Positions 25,808 to 34,871 are shown, numbered from the stretch's first letter. The stretch is 48,369 bases of DNA from Pseudomonadota bacterium (GCA_023445495.1 JAEXLC010000003.1:1-48369), one strand, 5' to 3'. A program made the numbers and translations. The notes: generated from the sequence alone by a model not told the origin.

Positions 25808-26866
25808 ATGAACGGAAGTCCGAAGTCGATCAGGGTCGGCGATCGCGAGATCGGGCCGGACAGCCCGCCCTTCATCATCTGCGAGCTGTCGGGGAACCAT
25901 AACGGCTCGCTCGATCGCGCGCTGGCGATGATCGATGCGGCGGCCGACACCGGCTGCGACGCGATCAAGCTGCAGACCTACACCCAGGATACGCTGACGA
26001 TCGACTGCGACCTGCCCGATTTCCAGATCAAGGGCGGCCTGTGGGACGGGCGGACCCTGTACGATCTCTATCGCGAGGCGCACACGCCGTTCGAATGGCA
26101 CAAGCCGCTGTTCGATCGTGCCCGTGAGCGCGGCGTGATGATCTTTTCCTCGCCGTTCGACGAATCCTCGGCCGATCTGCTCGAGGAGCTCGATGCCCCG
26201 ATCTACAAGATCGCGTCCTTCGAGATCGTCGACCTGCCGCTGATCGCGCATGTCGCCCGCAAGGGGAAGCCGATGATCATGTCCACCGGCCTGGCCGGGC
26301 TGGGCGAGATCGAGCGCGCCGTGCACACCGCGCGGGAGAATGGCTGCGAGGATCTGATCCTGCTCCATTGCATCAGCTCCTATCCGGCGCCGACCGACCA
26401 GGCGAACATCCGGACGATCCCGCATCTGGGCGAAGCGTTCGGTGTCCATTGCGGGCTTTCCGATCATACCCATGGCACCGCCACCTCCGTCGCGGCGATC
26501 GCGCTCGGCGCGGTGGCGATCGAGAAGCATTTCACGCTGGCCCGCGCCGATGGCGGGCCGGATGCGGCGTTCAGCCTGGAGCCGGACGAGTTCCGTCGCC
26601 TGACCGAGGATTGCCGCAACGCCTGGATTTCGCTGGGCAAGGTTTCCTACCGGGTCCAGCCGGCCGAGGCGCAGAACGTCGTGTTCCGGCGGTCGCTCTA
26701 CGTGGTGAAGGACATCGCCGCCGGCGAGGCCCTGACCCGCGCGAATGTACGTTCGATCCGGCCCGGCTATGGCCTGCAGCCGCGCTTCCTGCCCAGCGTG
26801 CTGGGCAAGCATGCCCGGCAGCCGATCGCGCGCGGTACGGCGCTCGCCTGGGAGCTGTTCGAATGA
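25808..26866 (+). CDS. pseI: pseudaminic acid synthase
   Basis: PseI condenses the 6-deoxy-altrose sugar from PseG with phosphoenolpyruvate to give the nine-carbon nonulosonic acid. The 352-residue protein has the NeuB-family barrel: PFIICELSGNHNGSLDRAL, DAIKLQTYTQDT, IYKIASFEIVDLPLI, MIMSTGLAGLGEI, GLSDHTHG and EKHFTLARADGGPDAAFSLEP. A C-terminal antifreeze-like SAF domain follows from about residue 285 (RRSLYVVKDIAAGEALTRANV). ATG 25808 has GGAG six bases upstream. The ELSGNHNG and DGGPDAAFS wording fits the PseI branch better than NeuB. Confidence 0.94.
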   Translation: MNGSPKSIRVGDREIGPDSPPFIICELSGNHNGSLDRALAMIDAAADTGCDAIKLQTYTQDTLTIDCDLPDFQIKGGLWDGRTLYDLYREAHTPFEWHKPLFDRARERGVMIFSSPFDESSADLLEELDAPIYKIASFEIVDLPLIAHVARKGKPMIMSTGLAGLGEIERAVHTARENGCEDLILLHCISSYPAPTDQANIRTIPHLGEAFGVHCGLSDHTHGTATSVAAIALGAVAIEKHFTLARADGGPDAAFSLEPDEFRRLTEDCRNAWISLGKVSYRVQPAEAQNVVFRRSLYVVKDIAAGEALTRANVRSIRPGYGLQPRFLPSVLGKHARQPIARGTALAWELFE

Positions 26867-26959
26867 CGCGGGCGCGCTGATTTTGGACGCTGCGCCGCCG
26901 ATGCTGGCTGACGATACAGGGCGAGCCGTGCCGGCGCGCGGGATGCTGGGGGGCAGCTG

Positions 26960-28261
26960 ATGCCGGTTGCCCGGCTGAAGCCGATGTTGCGGCACCTTTC
27001 GGCGCTCAAGCAGATGCCGAAGCGCGGCCATGCCGCGGCGGCGGGCATGGTCTCGATCGGGCTGCGCGCGCTGCTGCTGCTTGCCAAGTTCGCCTTTGTC
27101 GTCGTGCTGGCCAAATATACCGACACGGCGACCGTCGGCATCTACGCCCTGCTGGTGACGATCGTCACGATCGCGATCTATGTGATCGGGCTGGAGCTGC
27201 ACACCTTCACCGCGCGCGAGATCGTGGCCGATCCCAGCGAGGGGTCCAGCCATGGCGGCGTGCATATCCAGAGCCATTTGCAGACGCTGACCGGCGTGTT
27301 CGTGATCGCCCTGCCGGTGGTATGGGGTGTCATCCTGTGGCTTGGTCTGATGGGCAAGTTCAGCTTCTTGCTGCTTTCCGTCATCATCCTGCTGGAGATA
27401 TTCGGCCAGGAGCTCGGGCGCTATCTGCTGGTGCTGTCGCGCCCGGTGGCTTCCAACGTGCTGCAATTCATCCGCGGTGCCGCCTGGATGCCGGTTCCGG
27501 TGGCGCTGCTCCTGGCGGGCCGGGCCGGGCATGTCATCGACACGATCCTGACAAGCTGGCTGGTCGGCGCGCTGCTGGCGTGCCTGTTCGGGTTCTGGCG
27601 CATCCGCTCCTTCCTGTCGCCGTTCCGGGCCTGGAAACTGAGCTGGCTCAATCAGGCCTTCTTCAGCGCACGGCATTATTTCGCCGTCGCGCTGCTCACC
27701 CAGGTCCAATATTATTCGGACCGCTTCGTGGTGCAGCGCGTGATGGGCGAAGCCGCGGTGGGCGTTCTTTCCTTCTACCAGAGCTTCGCAAGCACCATGG
27801 TGGCGTTCGTCCAGACGGGAGTGATCTCGGTGATGCTGCCGCGGCTGCTGCTGGCCGCCAAGCGCGACGACCGGGCCGAGGAAAGCCGCGTGCGTCGCGT
27901 GATCTTCGCTTGGGCAATGACGCTGGCGATCGGCATTTCGGCCGGACTGGCGATCGGCATGCCGATCCTGCTTCATCTGATGAACAAGCCCGGGTACGCC
28001 AGTTCGCTGCCGATCTTCTATGTATTGCTGCTCGGCAATGTCGTGCTGATCGCCGGGCTGGTGATGCATCTGAGCCTCTATGCCCGCCACCGCGACGCCC
28101 AGCTAATGCGCGTCTCGCTGGTCGTCATCCCGCTCAGCCTGATGAGCAATGCTTTTGCGGTGCCGGTTTTTGGCATACAAGGCGCGGTGTGCGTTTTCGT
28201 TCTTACCGCCTCGGCCGATCTTGCCGCCAAATACTGGCTCCTGAAGCGGACCGACCGATGA
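26960..28261 (+). CDS. Wzx-type polysaccharide flippase
   Basis: A 433-residue integral membrane protein with about 12 hydrophobic helices and few charged residues within them, starting at a good GGGGGGCAG ribosome site. The pattern (VSIGLRALLLLAKFAFVVVLAKY near the N-terminus, repeated pairs of helices, Arg-rich cytoplasmic loop near residue 300) matches MOP-superfamily O-antigen transporters, which move the undecaprenyl-linked repeat across the inner membrane. It follows pseI and precedes the acyltransferases and polymerase, the expected place. Confidence 0.85.
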   Translation: MPVARLKPMLRHLSALKQMPKRGHAAAAGMVSIGLRALLLLAKFAFVVVLAKYTDTATVGIYALLVTIVTIAIYVIGLELHTFTAREIVADPSEGSSHGGVHIQSHLQTLTGVFVIALPVVWGVILWLGLMGKFSFLLLSVIILLEIFGQELGRYLLVLSRPVASNVLQFIRGAAWMPVPVALLLAGRAGHVIDTILTSWLVGALLACLFGFWRIRSFLSPFRAWKLSWLNQAFFSARHYFAVALLTQVQYYSDRFVVQRVMGEAAVGVLSFYQSFASTMVAFVQTGVISVMLPRLLLAAKRDDRAEESRVRRVIFAWAMTLAIGISAGLAIGMPILLHLMNKPGYASSLPIFYVLLLGNVVLIAGLVMHLSLYARHRDAQLMRVSLVVIPLSLMSNAFAVPVFGIQGAVCVFVLTASADLAAKYWLLKRTDR

Positions 28262-28283
28262 TGGCGACCGGAATTCCGTCCCT

Positions 28284-28832
28284 ATGCTGATGAAGATTGC
28301 CACCAGCCTGCCGTTCCGGCTGTTGAGCAGGGGCCTCGATTTCGGGGAGGCCAAATGGGAAGCGTGGCGCACCTATTGCCGGGTGCGCAACCTGTTCCCC
28401 GACGCGAAGAACCTGTCGATCTCGCTGTCGACCAGGTTCAAGTATCTCGAGAACATCTCGATCGGCGACAATGTCATGATCGGTCCCCACGCCACCATCG
28501 GCGCGCGCTCGCCGGTCGTGCTGGAGGACTATGTCCGGATATCGCAGGGCGTGATGATCGAGACGGCGACGCTCGATCTCTCCCAGCCCTTGCCCTATCC
28601 GCATATTTCCCGGCCGATCACGCTGAAGCGCGGCGCCTGGGTCGGGGCAGGGGCGATGATCCTGGGTGGGGTGACCGTGGGGGAATATGCCGTGGTCGGC
28701 GCCGGTGCGGTGGTCTCCCGCGACGTTCCGCCGCATGCCATCGTCGTCGGTGCGGCGCCGCATGCGCTGGCGGGCAGGCAGGCGGGCACGCATTATGCGG
28801 AAGCGGCGAACGACAGGACCATGGAGGGGTAG
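28284..28832 (+). CDS. hexapeptide-repeat acyltransferase (first)
   Basis: A 182-residue left-handed beta-helix acyltransferase. Hexapeptide turns run from ISLSTRFKYLENISIGDNVMIG onward. The C-terminal coil GAGAMILGGVTVGEYAVVGAGAVVSRDVPPHAIVVGAAPH is typical of WbbJ/maltose-acetyltransferase-type enzymes that O-acetylate sugars. It probably decorates the repeat unit. An in-frame ATG at 28290 is an alternative start two residues later. The next gene is a second, dissimilar member of the same family. Confidence 0.82.
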   Translation: MLMKIATSLPFRLLSRGLDFGEAKWEAWRTYCRVRNLFPDAKNLSISLSTRFKYLENISIGDNVMIGPHATIGARSPVVLEDYVRISQGVMIETATLDLSQPLPYPHISRPITLKRGAWVGAGAMILGGVTVGEYAVVGAGAVVSRDVPPHAIVVGAAPHALAGRQAGTHYAEAANDRTMEG

Positions 28833-28841
28833 CAGGGACGG

Positions 28842-29441
28842 ATGCGCGAGGGACTTTTGCGGCGCTACGGCGCGCTCGGCTTTCTGCGGCTGGTGCGCGA
28901 TACGCTCTACACCCGCCTGTTCCATCGCGGCGCCCGGATCGTGCGGATGCCGGCCTATATTCGCGGGCGGCGGCACATGCGCTGGGGCGCAAATCTCACC
29001 GTGGGCGTGGGGCTGCGCATCGATGCCTTTCCCGAAACCGACGCGGTGGTGATCGATATCGGCGCCGATGTGCAGCTGAACGACTATGTGCACATCGCGG
29101 CGGTGACCGGGGTTTCCATCGGTGACCACACGCTGATCGCCAGCAAGGTCTTCATCAGCGATCACAATCATGGGGAATATCGCGGGTCCGATCCGCAGTC
29201 CGCCCCCGGCATGCCGCCCGCGCTCCGGCCCCTGGTGAGCAAGCCGGTGCATATCGGCCGGCGCGTGTGGATCGGCGAACAGGTTTGCATCATGCCGGGG
29301 GTTCGGATAGGTGACGGCGCGGTCATCGGGGCTGGTAGCGTGGTTACGAAGGACATTCCGGGCGATTGCATCGCGATAGGTGCTCCCGCTCGCGTCATCC
29401 GACGGTATGACGCCGCGTCGCAGAGCTGGGCTGATCTATAG
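28842..29441 (+). CDS. hexapeptide-repeat acyltransferase (second), WbbJ/colanic-type
   Basis: A 199-residue left-handed beta-helix acyltransferase. The catalytic-region motif FISDHNHGEY carries the His found in WbbJ/colanic acid acetyltransferases. The coil GRRVWIGEQVCIMPGVRIGDGAVIGAGSVVTKDIPGDCIAIGAPARVIR is almost textbook for this family. With the preceding acyltransferase it implies more than one O-acyl substituent, or two different acceptors. The two proteins differ enough that recent duplication is unlikely. CAGGGA ribosome site before ATG 28842. Confidence 0.88.
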   Translation: MREGLLRRYGALGFLRLVRDTLYTRLFHRGARIVRMPAYIRGRRHMRWGANLTVGVGLRIDAFPETDAVVIDIGADVQLNDYVHIAAVTGVSIGDHTLIASKVFISDHNHGEYRGSDPQSAPGMPPALRPLVSKPVHIGRRVWIGEQVCIMPGVRIGDGAVIGAGSVVTKDIPGDCIAIGAPARVIRRYDAASQSWADL

Positions 29442-29495
29442 TCGGGGCGAGCGGATCGCTTGCCCGATCCTGTGCGCGTTTCGGAAGTTTCGACC

Positions 29496-30704
29496 ATGCA
29501 AAATGCTGCCATGAACTATCCGGGCGCAAATGTTCGCCGCGCACCACGGAAGGTCGCTCCGCGAGATCCGCGTCCGAACGGGTTGTTCTTCAAGGCCATC
29601 TTTGCCCTGTCCTATCTGTTCCTGATCGTGGCGAGCATCCGCTTCGTTCGTGACAATCCCGGCCTGCTCTACAATCTGAACGTCCTGCGGGTAGGCCTGG
29701 TGGGGGGCGCGGGTGCCCTGTGGATCGGGCGCTCCACGATCGACCGGACCATGCCCTTGTCGGTTGCGATCGTCGGCGTGCTGCTGTCGCTCTACCTGCT
29801 GACCGATGCGATCATCGCCTTTGTCGACGTGCTTTCGCTGCTGATCTTCTCGGCGGCGCTCAGTCGGTCGCGCGATGCGGACAAGTTCCTGGTCTATCTC
29901 GCTTATGGCTCGCTCGCCGTGGTCTGCGGGATCGTCGTGCTGGCCACGATCGGCGTGCTGCCGACCTCGGTGTTCGAGTGGGACGGGCGCGTGAAGAACG
30001 CCTATGGGTTCACCAACCCCAACACGCTGTTCTTCTACATCTTCGCCTCGGCCTTCACCTTCTTCATCTGCAAGGAGAAGCGCGGCTTCATCCTGTCCGG
30101 CATCATCATGGCAGTGCTGTATGCCGGGGTGGGCAGCCGCACCTTCGGCCTGGGCTATGTCGTCACGCTGATCGGCTTCTTCGTTCTCAACCGGAGCAAC
30201 AGCCCGATCCTGCGACTGGGGCTGTGGATCGCGATCCTGGTCGTGTCGATCGCGGGCCTGCTCACCGTCTACTTCCCCTATGAGGTGGCGGAGTGGAGCT
30301 CGGGCCTGTTCCGGGTCAGCTCGGACGAGCTGTTCTCGAGCCGCCTTTCGATCCTCGAGCTGGCGCATTCGGATATCACGCCCGCCGAGTTCTGGCTGGG
30401 CGGGCTCGAGAACGACACCGACTCGATGTACAATTATTTCGTCGCCAGCTTCGGCCTGCTGGTGTCGCTGGTCTTCATGGTGGCGACGCTCTACCGGGTC
30501 TACAAGCTGTCCAAGAGATACGGCCCCGCGCCGCTGGTCTTTGCGCTCACCTTCCTGATGATCGGCCTGGTCGAAGTGCCGTTCGACGGCGCGGCGCTGA
30601 TGTCGCTCGTCTTCGTCTATGCGCTTTTCTATCAGGATCGCATTTTCGAGCGCTGGGCCGTGCCGAGGCTGACGGTCCGGCGGCCGGCGGCGGCCTTTTA
30701 TTGA
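29496..30704 (+). CDS. Wzy-type repeat-unit polymerase candidate
   Basis: A 402-residue integral membrane protein with about ten hydrophobic helices and a periplasmic loop near residues 265-315 (PYEVAEWSSGLFRVSSDELFSSRLSILELAH). The GFTNPNTLFFYIFASAF and VGSRTFGLGYVVTLI segments resemble O-antigen polymerases. Such proteins diverge strongly, so the call rests on topology plus its place between flippase or acyltransferase genes and glycosyltransferase genes. ATG 29496 has GGAAG nine bases upstream. The frame opens earlier with a TTG at 29460, and another ATG lies at 29511. Confidence 0.75.
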   Translation: MQNAAMNYPGANVRRAPRKVAPRDPRPNGLFFKAIFALSYLFLIVASIRFVRDNPGLLYNLNVLRVGLVGGAGALWIGRSTIDRTMPLSVAIVGVLLSLYLLTDAIIAFVDVLSLLIFSAALSRSRDADKFLVYLAYGSLAVVCGIVVLATIGVLPTSVFEWDGRVKNAYGFTNPNTLFFYIFASAFTFFICKEKRGFILSGIIMAVLYAGVGSRTFGLGYVVTLIGFFVLNRSNSPILRLGLWIAILVVSIAGLLTVYFPYEVAEWSSGLFRVSSDELFSSRLSILELAHSDITPAEFWLGGLENDTDSMYNYFVASFGLLVSLVFMVATLYRVYKLSKRYGPAPLVFALTFLMIGLVEVPFDGAALMSLVFVYALFYQDRIFERWAVPRLTVRRPAAAFY

Positions 30705-30705
30705 C

Positions 30706-31827
30706 ATGAACCAGCGTCACCTGGTCGTTTCCGCCATCAATTTCAGCGAGGGCGGGCCGCTCACCATATTGATCGAAAGCCTGGAGGCTGCTGGCGAACT
30801 GCTCGGTCCGGAATGGACGATCACGGCTTTGGTGCATCGCGAGGACCTGATCGAGAACCCGCGCGTCCGCACCATCGCGTTTCCCCGGTCCAAGTCGAGC
30901 TGGCTGCGGCGGCTCCGCTATGAATGGCTCGATTTTGCCCGGCTTTCGCGCGAACTCGATGCCGATCTCTGGGTGTCGCTGCACGACATCACGCCGCGGG
31001 TGCAGGCGAAGCGGCAGGTGGTCTATTGCCACAATCCGTCGCCCTTCTATCGGCCCAACTCGGTCGAGGCCCGGTTCGATCCGAGCTTCATCCTGTTCAA
31101 CAAATTCTACCTGCTGCTCTATCGGGCCTTCATCCGGCGCAACCATGCCGTGGTGGTGCAGCAATCCTGGCTGCGCGATGCCTTCCGCAAGGCGACCGGG
31201 CATCCGAACATCATCGTCGCCTATCCGGGGCAGCAGGACTCGCCGGGCGAGCCGACGGCGCAAGCGCCGGCTGCGCTGGCGCAAGCCACGCGCGAACGGC
31301 CGTTGCGGCTGCTCTATCCGGCGTTGCCGCGCGTCTTCAAGAATATCGAGACGCTCTGCGAGGCGGCGAAGCTGCTGGCGCCGGACGTTGCGGAGAGGAT
31401 CGACATCCGCCTGACCCTGGACGGCAGCGAGAACCGCTGGGCGGCCGAACTCGCGCGGCGATATGGTGCCGTGCGCGGCGTCAGCATGATCGGTCGCCAG
31501 GCGCGGGCCGACATGATGCGCGAATATCGGGACTGCGATGCGGTGCTTTTCCCGTCGCGGCTGGAAACCTGGGGTCTGCCGATCACCGAGGCAAAGGGTT
31601 TCGCCAAGCCCTTGCTGGTCGCCGATCTGCCCTATGCGCGCGAGACGGTCGGGACCTATGACCGGGTCGATTTCCTGCCGGCCGGCGATCCGGCGGCCTG
31701 GGCGGCGCGGATAACCGCGATGGTCGAGGGCAGGTGGGAGGGCGGCAGCCAGATCGCGCCGCAGCCTGCCGAGCCGTTCGCGCGCGACTGGCGGTCCTTG
31801 TGGGCCATTCTGACGAAGGGCCTGTGA
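30706..31827 (+). CDS. GT4-family glycosyltransferase
   Basis: A 373-residue cytoplasmic or peripheral GT-B-fold retaining glycosyltransferase. The N-terminal domain has SAINFSEGGPLTILIESLEAA and SLHDITPRVQAKRQVVYCHNPSPFY. The C-terminal domain has RLLYPALPRVFKNIETLCEAAKLL, followed by DAVLFPSRLETWGLPITEAKGFAKPLLVADLPYARE, which includes the E-x7-E nucleotide-binding pattern. The sugar cannot be deduced. It starts two bases after the polymerase gene and is followed after three bases by the GT2 gene. Confidence 0.9.
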   Translation: MNQRHLVVSAINFSEGGPLTILIESLEAAGELLGPEWTITALVHREDLIENPRVRTIAFPRSKSSWLRRLRYEWLDFARLSRELDADLWVSLHDITPRVQAKRQVVYCHNPSPFYRPNSVEARFDPSFILFNKFYLLLYRAFIRRNHAVVVQQSWLRDAFRKATGHPNIIVAYPGQQDSPGEPTAQAPAALAQATRERPLRLLYPALPRVFKNIETLCEAAKLLAPDVAERIDIRLTLDGSENRWAAELARRYGAVRGVSMIGRQARADMMREYRDCDAVLFPSRLETWGLPITEAKGFAKPLLVADLPYARETVGTYDRVDFLPAGDPAAWAARITAMVEGRWEGGSQIAPQPAEPFARDWRSLWAILTKGL

Positions 31828-31830
31828 TAG

Positions 31831-32655
31831 ATGCGACTGTCTGCTTCGCTCGTCCTGTACAATAATCCGGCCGAGCAGTTCGGCGAGGCCATGCGCTGCT
31901 ATCTGGAAGGCAGCGCAGGTGAATTGTTCGTCATCGACAATTCCCCCGAACCGCTGAGCCATCCACTGTTCGATGATCCACGCGTGCATTATGTGTTCGC
32001 GGACGAGAATCTGGGCTTCGGAAAGGGGCACAACCGGGCGCTCAAGCTGGTCGGCGACAGCTCTGACGCGCACCTGTTTCTCAATCCCGACGTCTCTTTC
32101 ACGCCCGAGGTGCTGCCGCACCTGCTGCGACATCTTGGCGAGGACGCGACGGCCGGCGCCGTCATGCCGCGCATCGAATATATGAACGGGTCCCTGCAGC
32201 GGCTGTGCAAGCTGCTGCCCACGCCGATGGACCTGTTCCTGCGCCGCTTCATACCGATCCCCATGATCCAGCGCCGGATCAACCGGCGCTACGAGTTGCA
32301 CGAACTTTCGCAGGATGCGCCCATCGTCGTGCCCTCGCTGTCCGGCTGCTTCCTGGTCGCGCGCACCCAGGTGCTGCAGAATATTGGCGGGTTCGACGAA
32401 CGCTATTTCATGTACATGGAAGACGTCGATCTTGTGCGCCGCATCGGGGATGAGTGGGAAACGGTATATGTGCCCGCCGTGCGCGTGCTGCACGGGTACG
32501 AGAAGGCTTCCTACAAGAACCCGGTGCTCAAAAAGGCGCATATTCGTTCGGCCCGGCTCTATTTCTCCAAATGGGGCTGGGTCCTCGATTCAGAGCGGGC
32601 GCGCCGGAACCGCCGCGTGCTGGCGGCGATACGGGCTGTAGCCGCAGGCAAATGA
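31831..32655 (+). CDS. GT2-family glycosyltransferase, rhamnosyltransferase-like
   Basis: A 274-residue GT-A-fold inverting glycosyltransferase. It begins MRLSASLVLYNNPAEQF and shows ELFVIDNSPEPL, NLGFGKGHNRAL, FLNPDVSF (the DxD-equivalent NPD), SLSGCFLVARTQVLQNIGGFDERYFMYMEDVDLVRR and a C-terminal HGYEKASYKN segment. This pattern is typical of WbbL/RfbF-type rhamnosyltransferases, which agrees with the dTDP-rhamnose operon in the window. The donor is inferred, not proven. Confidence 0.88.
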   Translation: MRLSASLVLYNNPAEQFGEAMRCYLEGSAGELFVIDNSPEPLSHPLFDDPRVHYVFADENLGFGKGHNRALKLVGDSSDAHLFLNPDVSFTPEVLPHLLRHLGEDATAGAVMPRIEYMNGSLQRLCKLLPTPMDLFLRRFIPIPMIQRRINRRYELHELSQDAPIVVPSLSGCFLVARTQVLQNIGGFDERYFMYMEDVDLVRRIGDEWETVYVPAVRVLHGYEKASYKNPVLKKAHIRSARLYFSKWGWVLDSERARRNRRVLAAIRAVAAGK

Positions 32656-32822
32656 CGGAGCTTTCAATGGGTTGGCATTTGTTCGACAAAAGCCGGCCCG
32701 TTGTTTCGGCAGTGTATCCTCGCTTGCCTTTGGAGCATGTGCAGCGTATCCCGCGCCTCGCAGGCCGCTCCTCCTTCGGAGCCGGGTCTTCTATCTGCTC
32801 GGTCCGCTTTTGGTGGTGCGCA
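32656..32822 (+). promoter_or_regulatory. 167-base leader before the export lipoprotein gene
   Basis: The longest gap between 30706 and 34871. It contains GCTCC/GGAGC arms near 32767-32782 with a 6-base loop. The reading frame of the next gene stays open through the whole gap, with ATGs at 32652 and 32670, but a start there would bury the lipoprotein signal in mid-protein. It may hold an internal promoter or a translational leader. Confidence 0.3.
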
Positions 32823-33536
32823 ATGCTGAATGTTCGCGTGGTAATAGTTGGTTGTCTTCTGTTGCTGAGCGCCTGTGCATCGCCCCGCCACATAGAGTCC
32901 AACGGCACGGTCACGCGCGTCGAAGGCACGTCGCTGCCGATGCCCAATCGTTCCGACCTGACGATCGCGGACCGGCCCTATTATCTCGGGCCGTTCGATG
33001 AGCTGACGATCGACGTGGTCGGCATCGCCGAGTTCAGCCAGCGTGACATTCAGGTCGATGCGAGCGGCCGCCTGAGCTTCCCCCTGATCGGATCGGTCGA
33101 AGTGGGCGGCAAGACCCCGGGCGAAGTGGCCGAACTGATCGAGAACCGGCTCCGCGGCCGCTATATCCGTGACCCGCAGGTGACGGTGAACCTCAAGAAG
33201 ACCGTCAGCCAGGTTGTGACGATCGATGGCGAGGTGAAGGCGCCGGGCCTGTATCCGGTGATCGGCCGCATGTCGTTGATGCGTGCCGTCGCTACCGCGC
33301 AGGGCCTGACCGAATTCGCCAAGATGGACGATGTGGTCGTGTTCCGCACCGTGCAGGGCAAAACCTATGCCGCGCTCTACAATCTCAAGGCCGTTCGGCA
33401 GGGCGCCTATGACGATCCCGAGATCTTCGCGAACGATATCGTGATGGTCGGCGATTCGCGTTCGCGGCGCCTGTTCAAGGACTTCCTGCAGGTTCTGCCG
33501 CTCCTGACCACGCCGTTGATCGTGGCCTTGCAATAA
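32823..33536 (+). CDS. Wza-type polysaccharide export outer-membrane lipoprotein
   Basis: A 237-residue lipoprotein of the polysaccharide export (Wza/GumB) family. The signal sequence MLNVRVVIVGCLLLLSAC ends in a lipobox with lipidated Cys18. The Poly_export domain follows (YYLGPFDELTIDVVGIAEFSQRDIQVDASGRLSFPLIGSVEVGGKT to RYIRDPQVTVNLKK, about residues 57-135). A SLBB-type segment comes next (VTIDGEVKAPGLYPVIGRMSLMRAVATAQGL). It is shorter than E. coli Wza and closer in size to GumB-type proteins. It should form the outer-membrane exit with Wzc at 8406. I chose ATG 32823 because it yields the lipoprotein signal. Confidence 0.93.
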   Translation: MLNVRVVIVGCLLLLSACASPRHIESNGTVTRVEGTSLPMPNRSDLTIADRPYYLGPFDELTIDVVGIAEFSQRDIQVDASGRLSFPLIGSVEVGGKTPGEVAELIENRLRGRYIRDPQVTVNLKKTVSQVVTIDGEVKAPGLYPVIGRMSLMRAVATAQGLTEFAKMDDVVVFRTVQGKTYAALYNLKAVRQGAYDDPEIFANDIVMVGDSRSRRLFKDFLQVLPLLTTPLIVALQ

Positions 33537-33563
33537 CAGCGCCCCTCTAGTCGAAGCGTGACA

Positions 33564-34871
33564 ATGAGAAATGCTGTCCAGGGTAGCCGGGTTCTAATCT
33601 CCAACCATTGGGCGGGCTGGAGCGTTCTCCTCAGGACGCGCTACCAGATTTTGCTGGGCTTGATCCTGGCGGTGGTGCTGCCCGCACTGGTGGCCGGGCT
33701 TTTCTTCGGCGTTCCGCTCGACGCTTCGACGTCCTACTACACGGTGATCGGCGCAAGCGTTTCGCTGATCCTGGGCGTTTTCTCCTTCCGGCGCCTTCAC
33801 ATTTTCCCCGGCATCGCCGCCGGTGGCTATGTGGTGACGTGCATCTCGATCACCTTCGGCATCCTGGCGATCATCCTGATCCTGCTGCGTCTGGAATATA
33901 GCCGCGTGCTGCTGACGGTCGACTATCTGCTCGCCGTTGCCTTCTTCACGATGATGCACCTGCGGTTCGATGCGCGGCGCATCTATCGCATGGGCGTGGT
34001 GCCGGGCGGCCGTGCCGATACGCTGCCGGTGCTGAATCAGGTCGAATGGTTCAATATGGCAGGCCCCGACGATCAGGCGCTGTCCTTGCACGGCGTGGTG
34101 GTCGATCTCCACTATGCGCATGACGAGGCCTGGAACAGCCGGATCACCAGCTATGTTCTGCGCGGCACGCCGGTCTATGATGTGCGCCAGGCGATCGAGC
34201 AGCTGACCGGCCGGGTCGAAGTCGAGCATCTCGCCGAGAACACGCTTGGCTCGCTCAATCCGAACGACGTGTTCCTGCAGCTCAAGGGCGTGGTCGATTT
34301 CATCACGGCGCTGGTCATGCTGGTCGTGCTGCTGCCGGTGATGCTGATCATTGCGGTGGTGATACGGATGGATTCTCCGGGACCCTCGCTGTTCAAGCAG
34401 CGTCGCACCGGGTTCCGGGCTCGCCCGTTCGTCGCGTACAAGTTCCGGACGATGCGGGCCGCGACGGCGACGAGCGACGACGATGAGACGCGCAGGCGCG
34501 CGATGACCCAGGTCAACGACCCGCGGATCACCCGCGTGGGCGCCTTCCTGCGCCGCACCCGCCTCGACGAACTGCCGCAGCTCATCAACATATTGAAGGG
34601 CGAGATGAGCCTGATCGGCCCGCGTCCCGAGGCGGTGGAGCTGACCAAATGGTATGAGAGCGAAATTCCGTTCTACCATTACCGGCACATCATCAAGCCG
34701 GGCCTGACGGGCTGGGCGCAGGTGAGCCAGGGCCATGTCGTCCATGTCGACCAGGTCCGCGAGAAGCTCCACCTCGACTTCTACTATGTGAAGAACTTCT
34801 CGTTCTGGCTCGACATGCTGATCATCGCGCGGACGGTGCGTACCGTCCTTACCGGATACGGCGCACGCTGA
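33564..34871 (+). CDS. polyprenyl-phosphate sugar-1-phosphate transferase (initiating)
   Basis: A 435-residue membrane protein that moves a sugar-1-phosphate from a UDP-sugar to undecaprenyl phosphate, starting repeat assembly (WcaJ/GumD type). The first 130 residues hold about four or five membrane helices, a CoA-binding-like middle domain follows, and residues about 245-435 form the bacterial sugar transferase domain. Visible there are the entry helix, KQRRTGFRARPFVAYKFRTMR, and RRTRLDELPQLINILKGEMSLIGPRPE. ATG 33564 is preceded by GAAG at good distance. A GTG two codons earlier is possible. The sugar, glucose or galactose, cannot be read from sequence. Confidence 0.93.
   Translation: MRNAVQGSRVLISNHWAGWSVLLRTRYQILLGLILAVVLPALVAGLFFGVPLDASTSYYTVIGASVSLILGVFSFRRLHIFPGIAAGGYVVTCISITFGILAIILILLRLEYSRVLLTVDYLLAVAFFTMMHLRFDARRIYRMGVVPGGRADTLPVLNQVEWFNMAGPDDQALSLHGVVVDLHYAHDEAWNSRITSYVLRGTPVYDVRQAIEQLTGRVEVEHLAENTLGSLNPNDVFLQLKGVVDFITALVMLVVLLPVMLIIAVVIRMDSPGPSLFKQRRTGFRARPFVAYKFRTMRAATATSDDDETRRRAMTQVNDPRITRVGAFLRRTRLDELPQLINILKGEMSLIGPRPEAVELTKWYESEIPFYHYRHIIKPGLTGWAQVSQGHVVHVDQVREKLHLDFYYVKNFSFWLDMLIIARTVRTVLTGYGAR

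Noticed and set aside
25691..28090. Very long antisense open frames, such as this 799-residue minus-strand frame and similar ones at 13000-15333 and 17782-20268
   Set aside because: They lie opposite well-supported genes, are rich in Arg, His and Gln without family motifs, and are expected by chance in GC-rich DNA.
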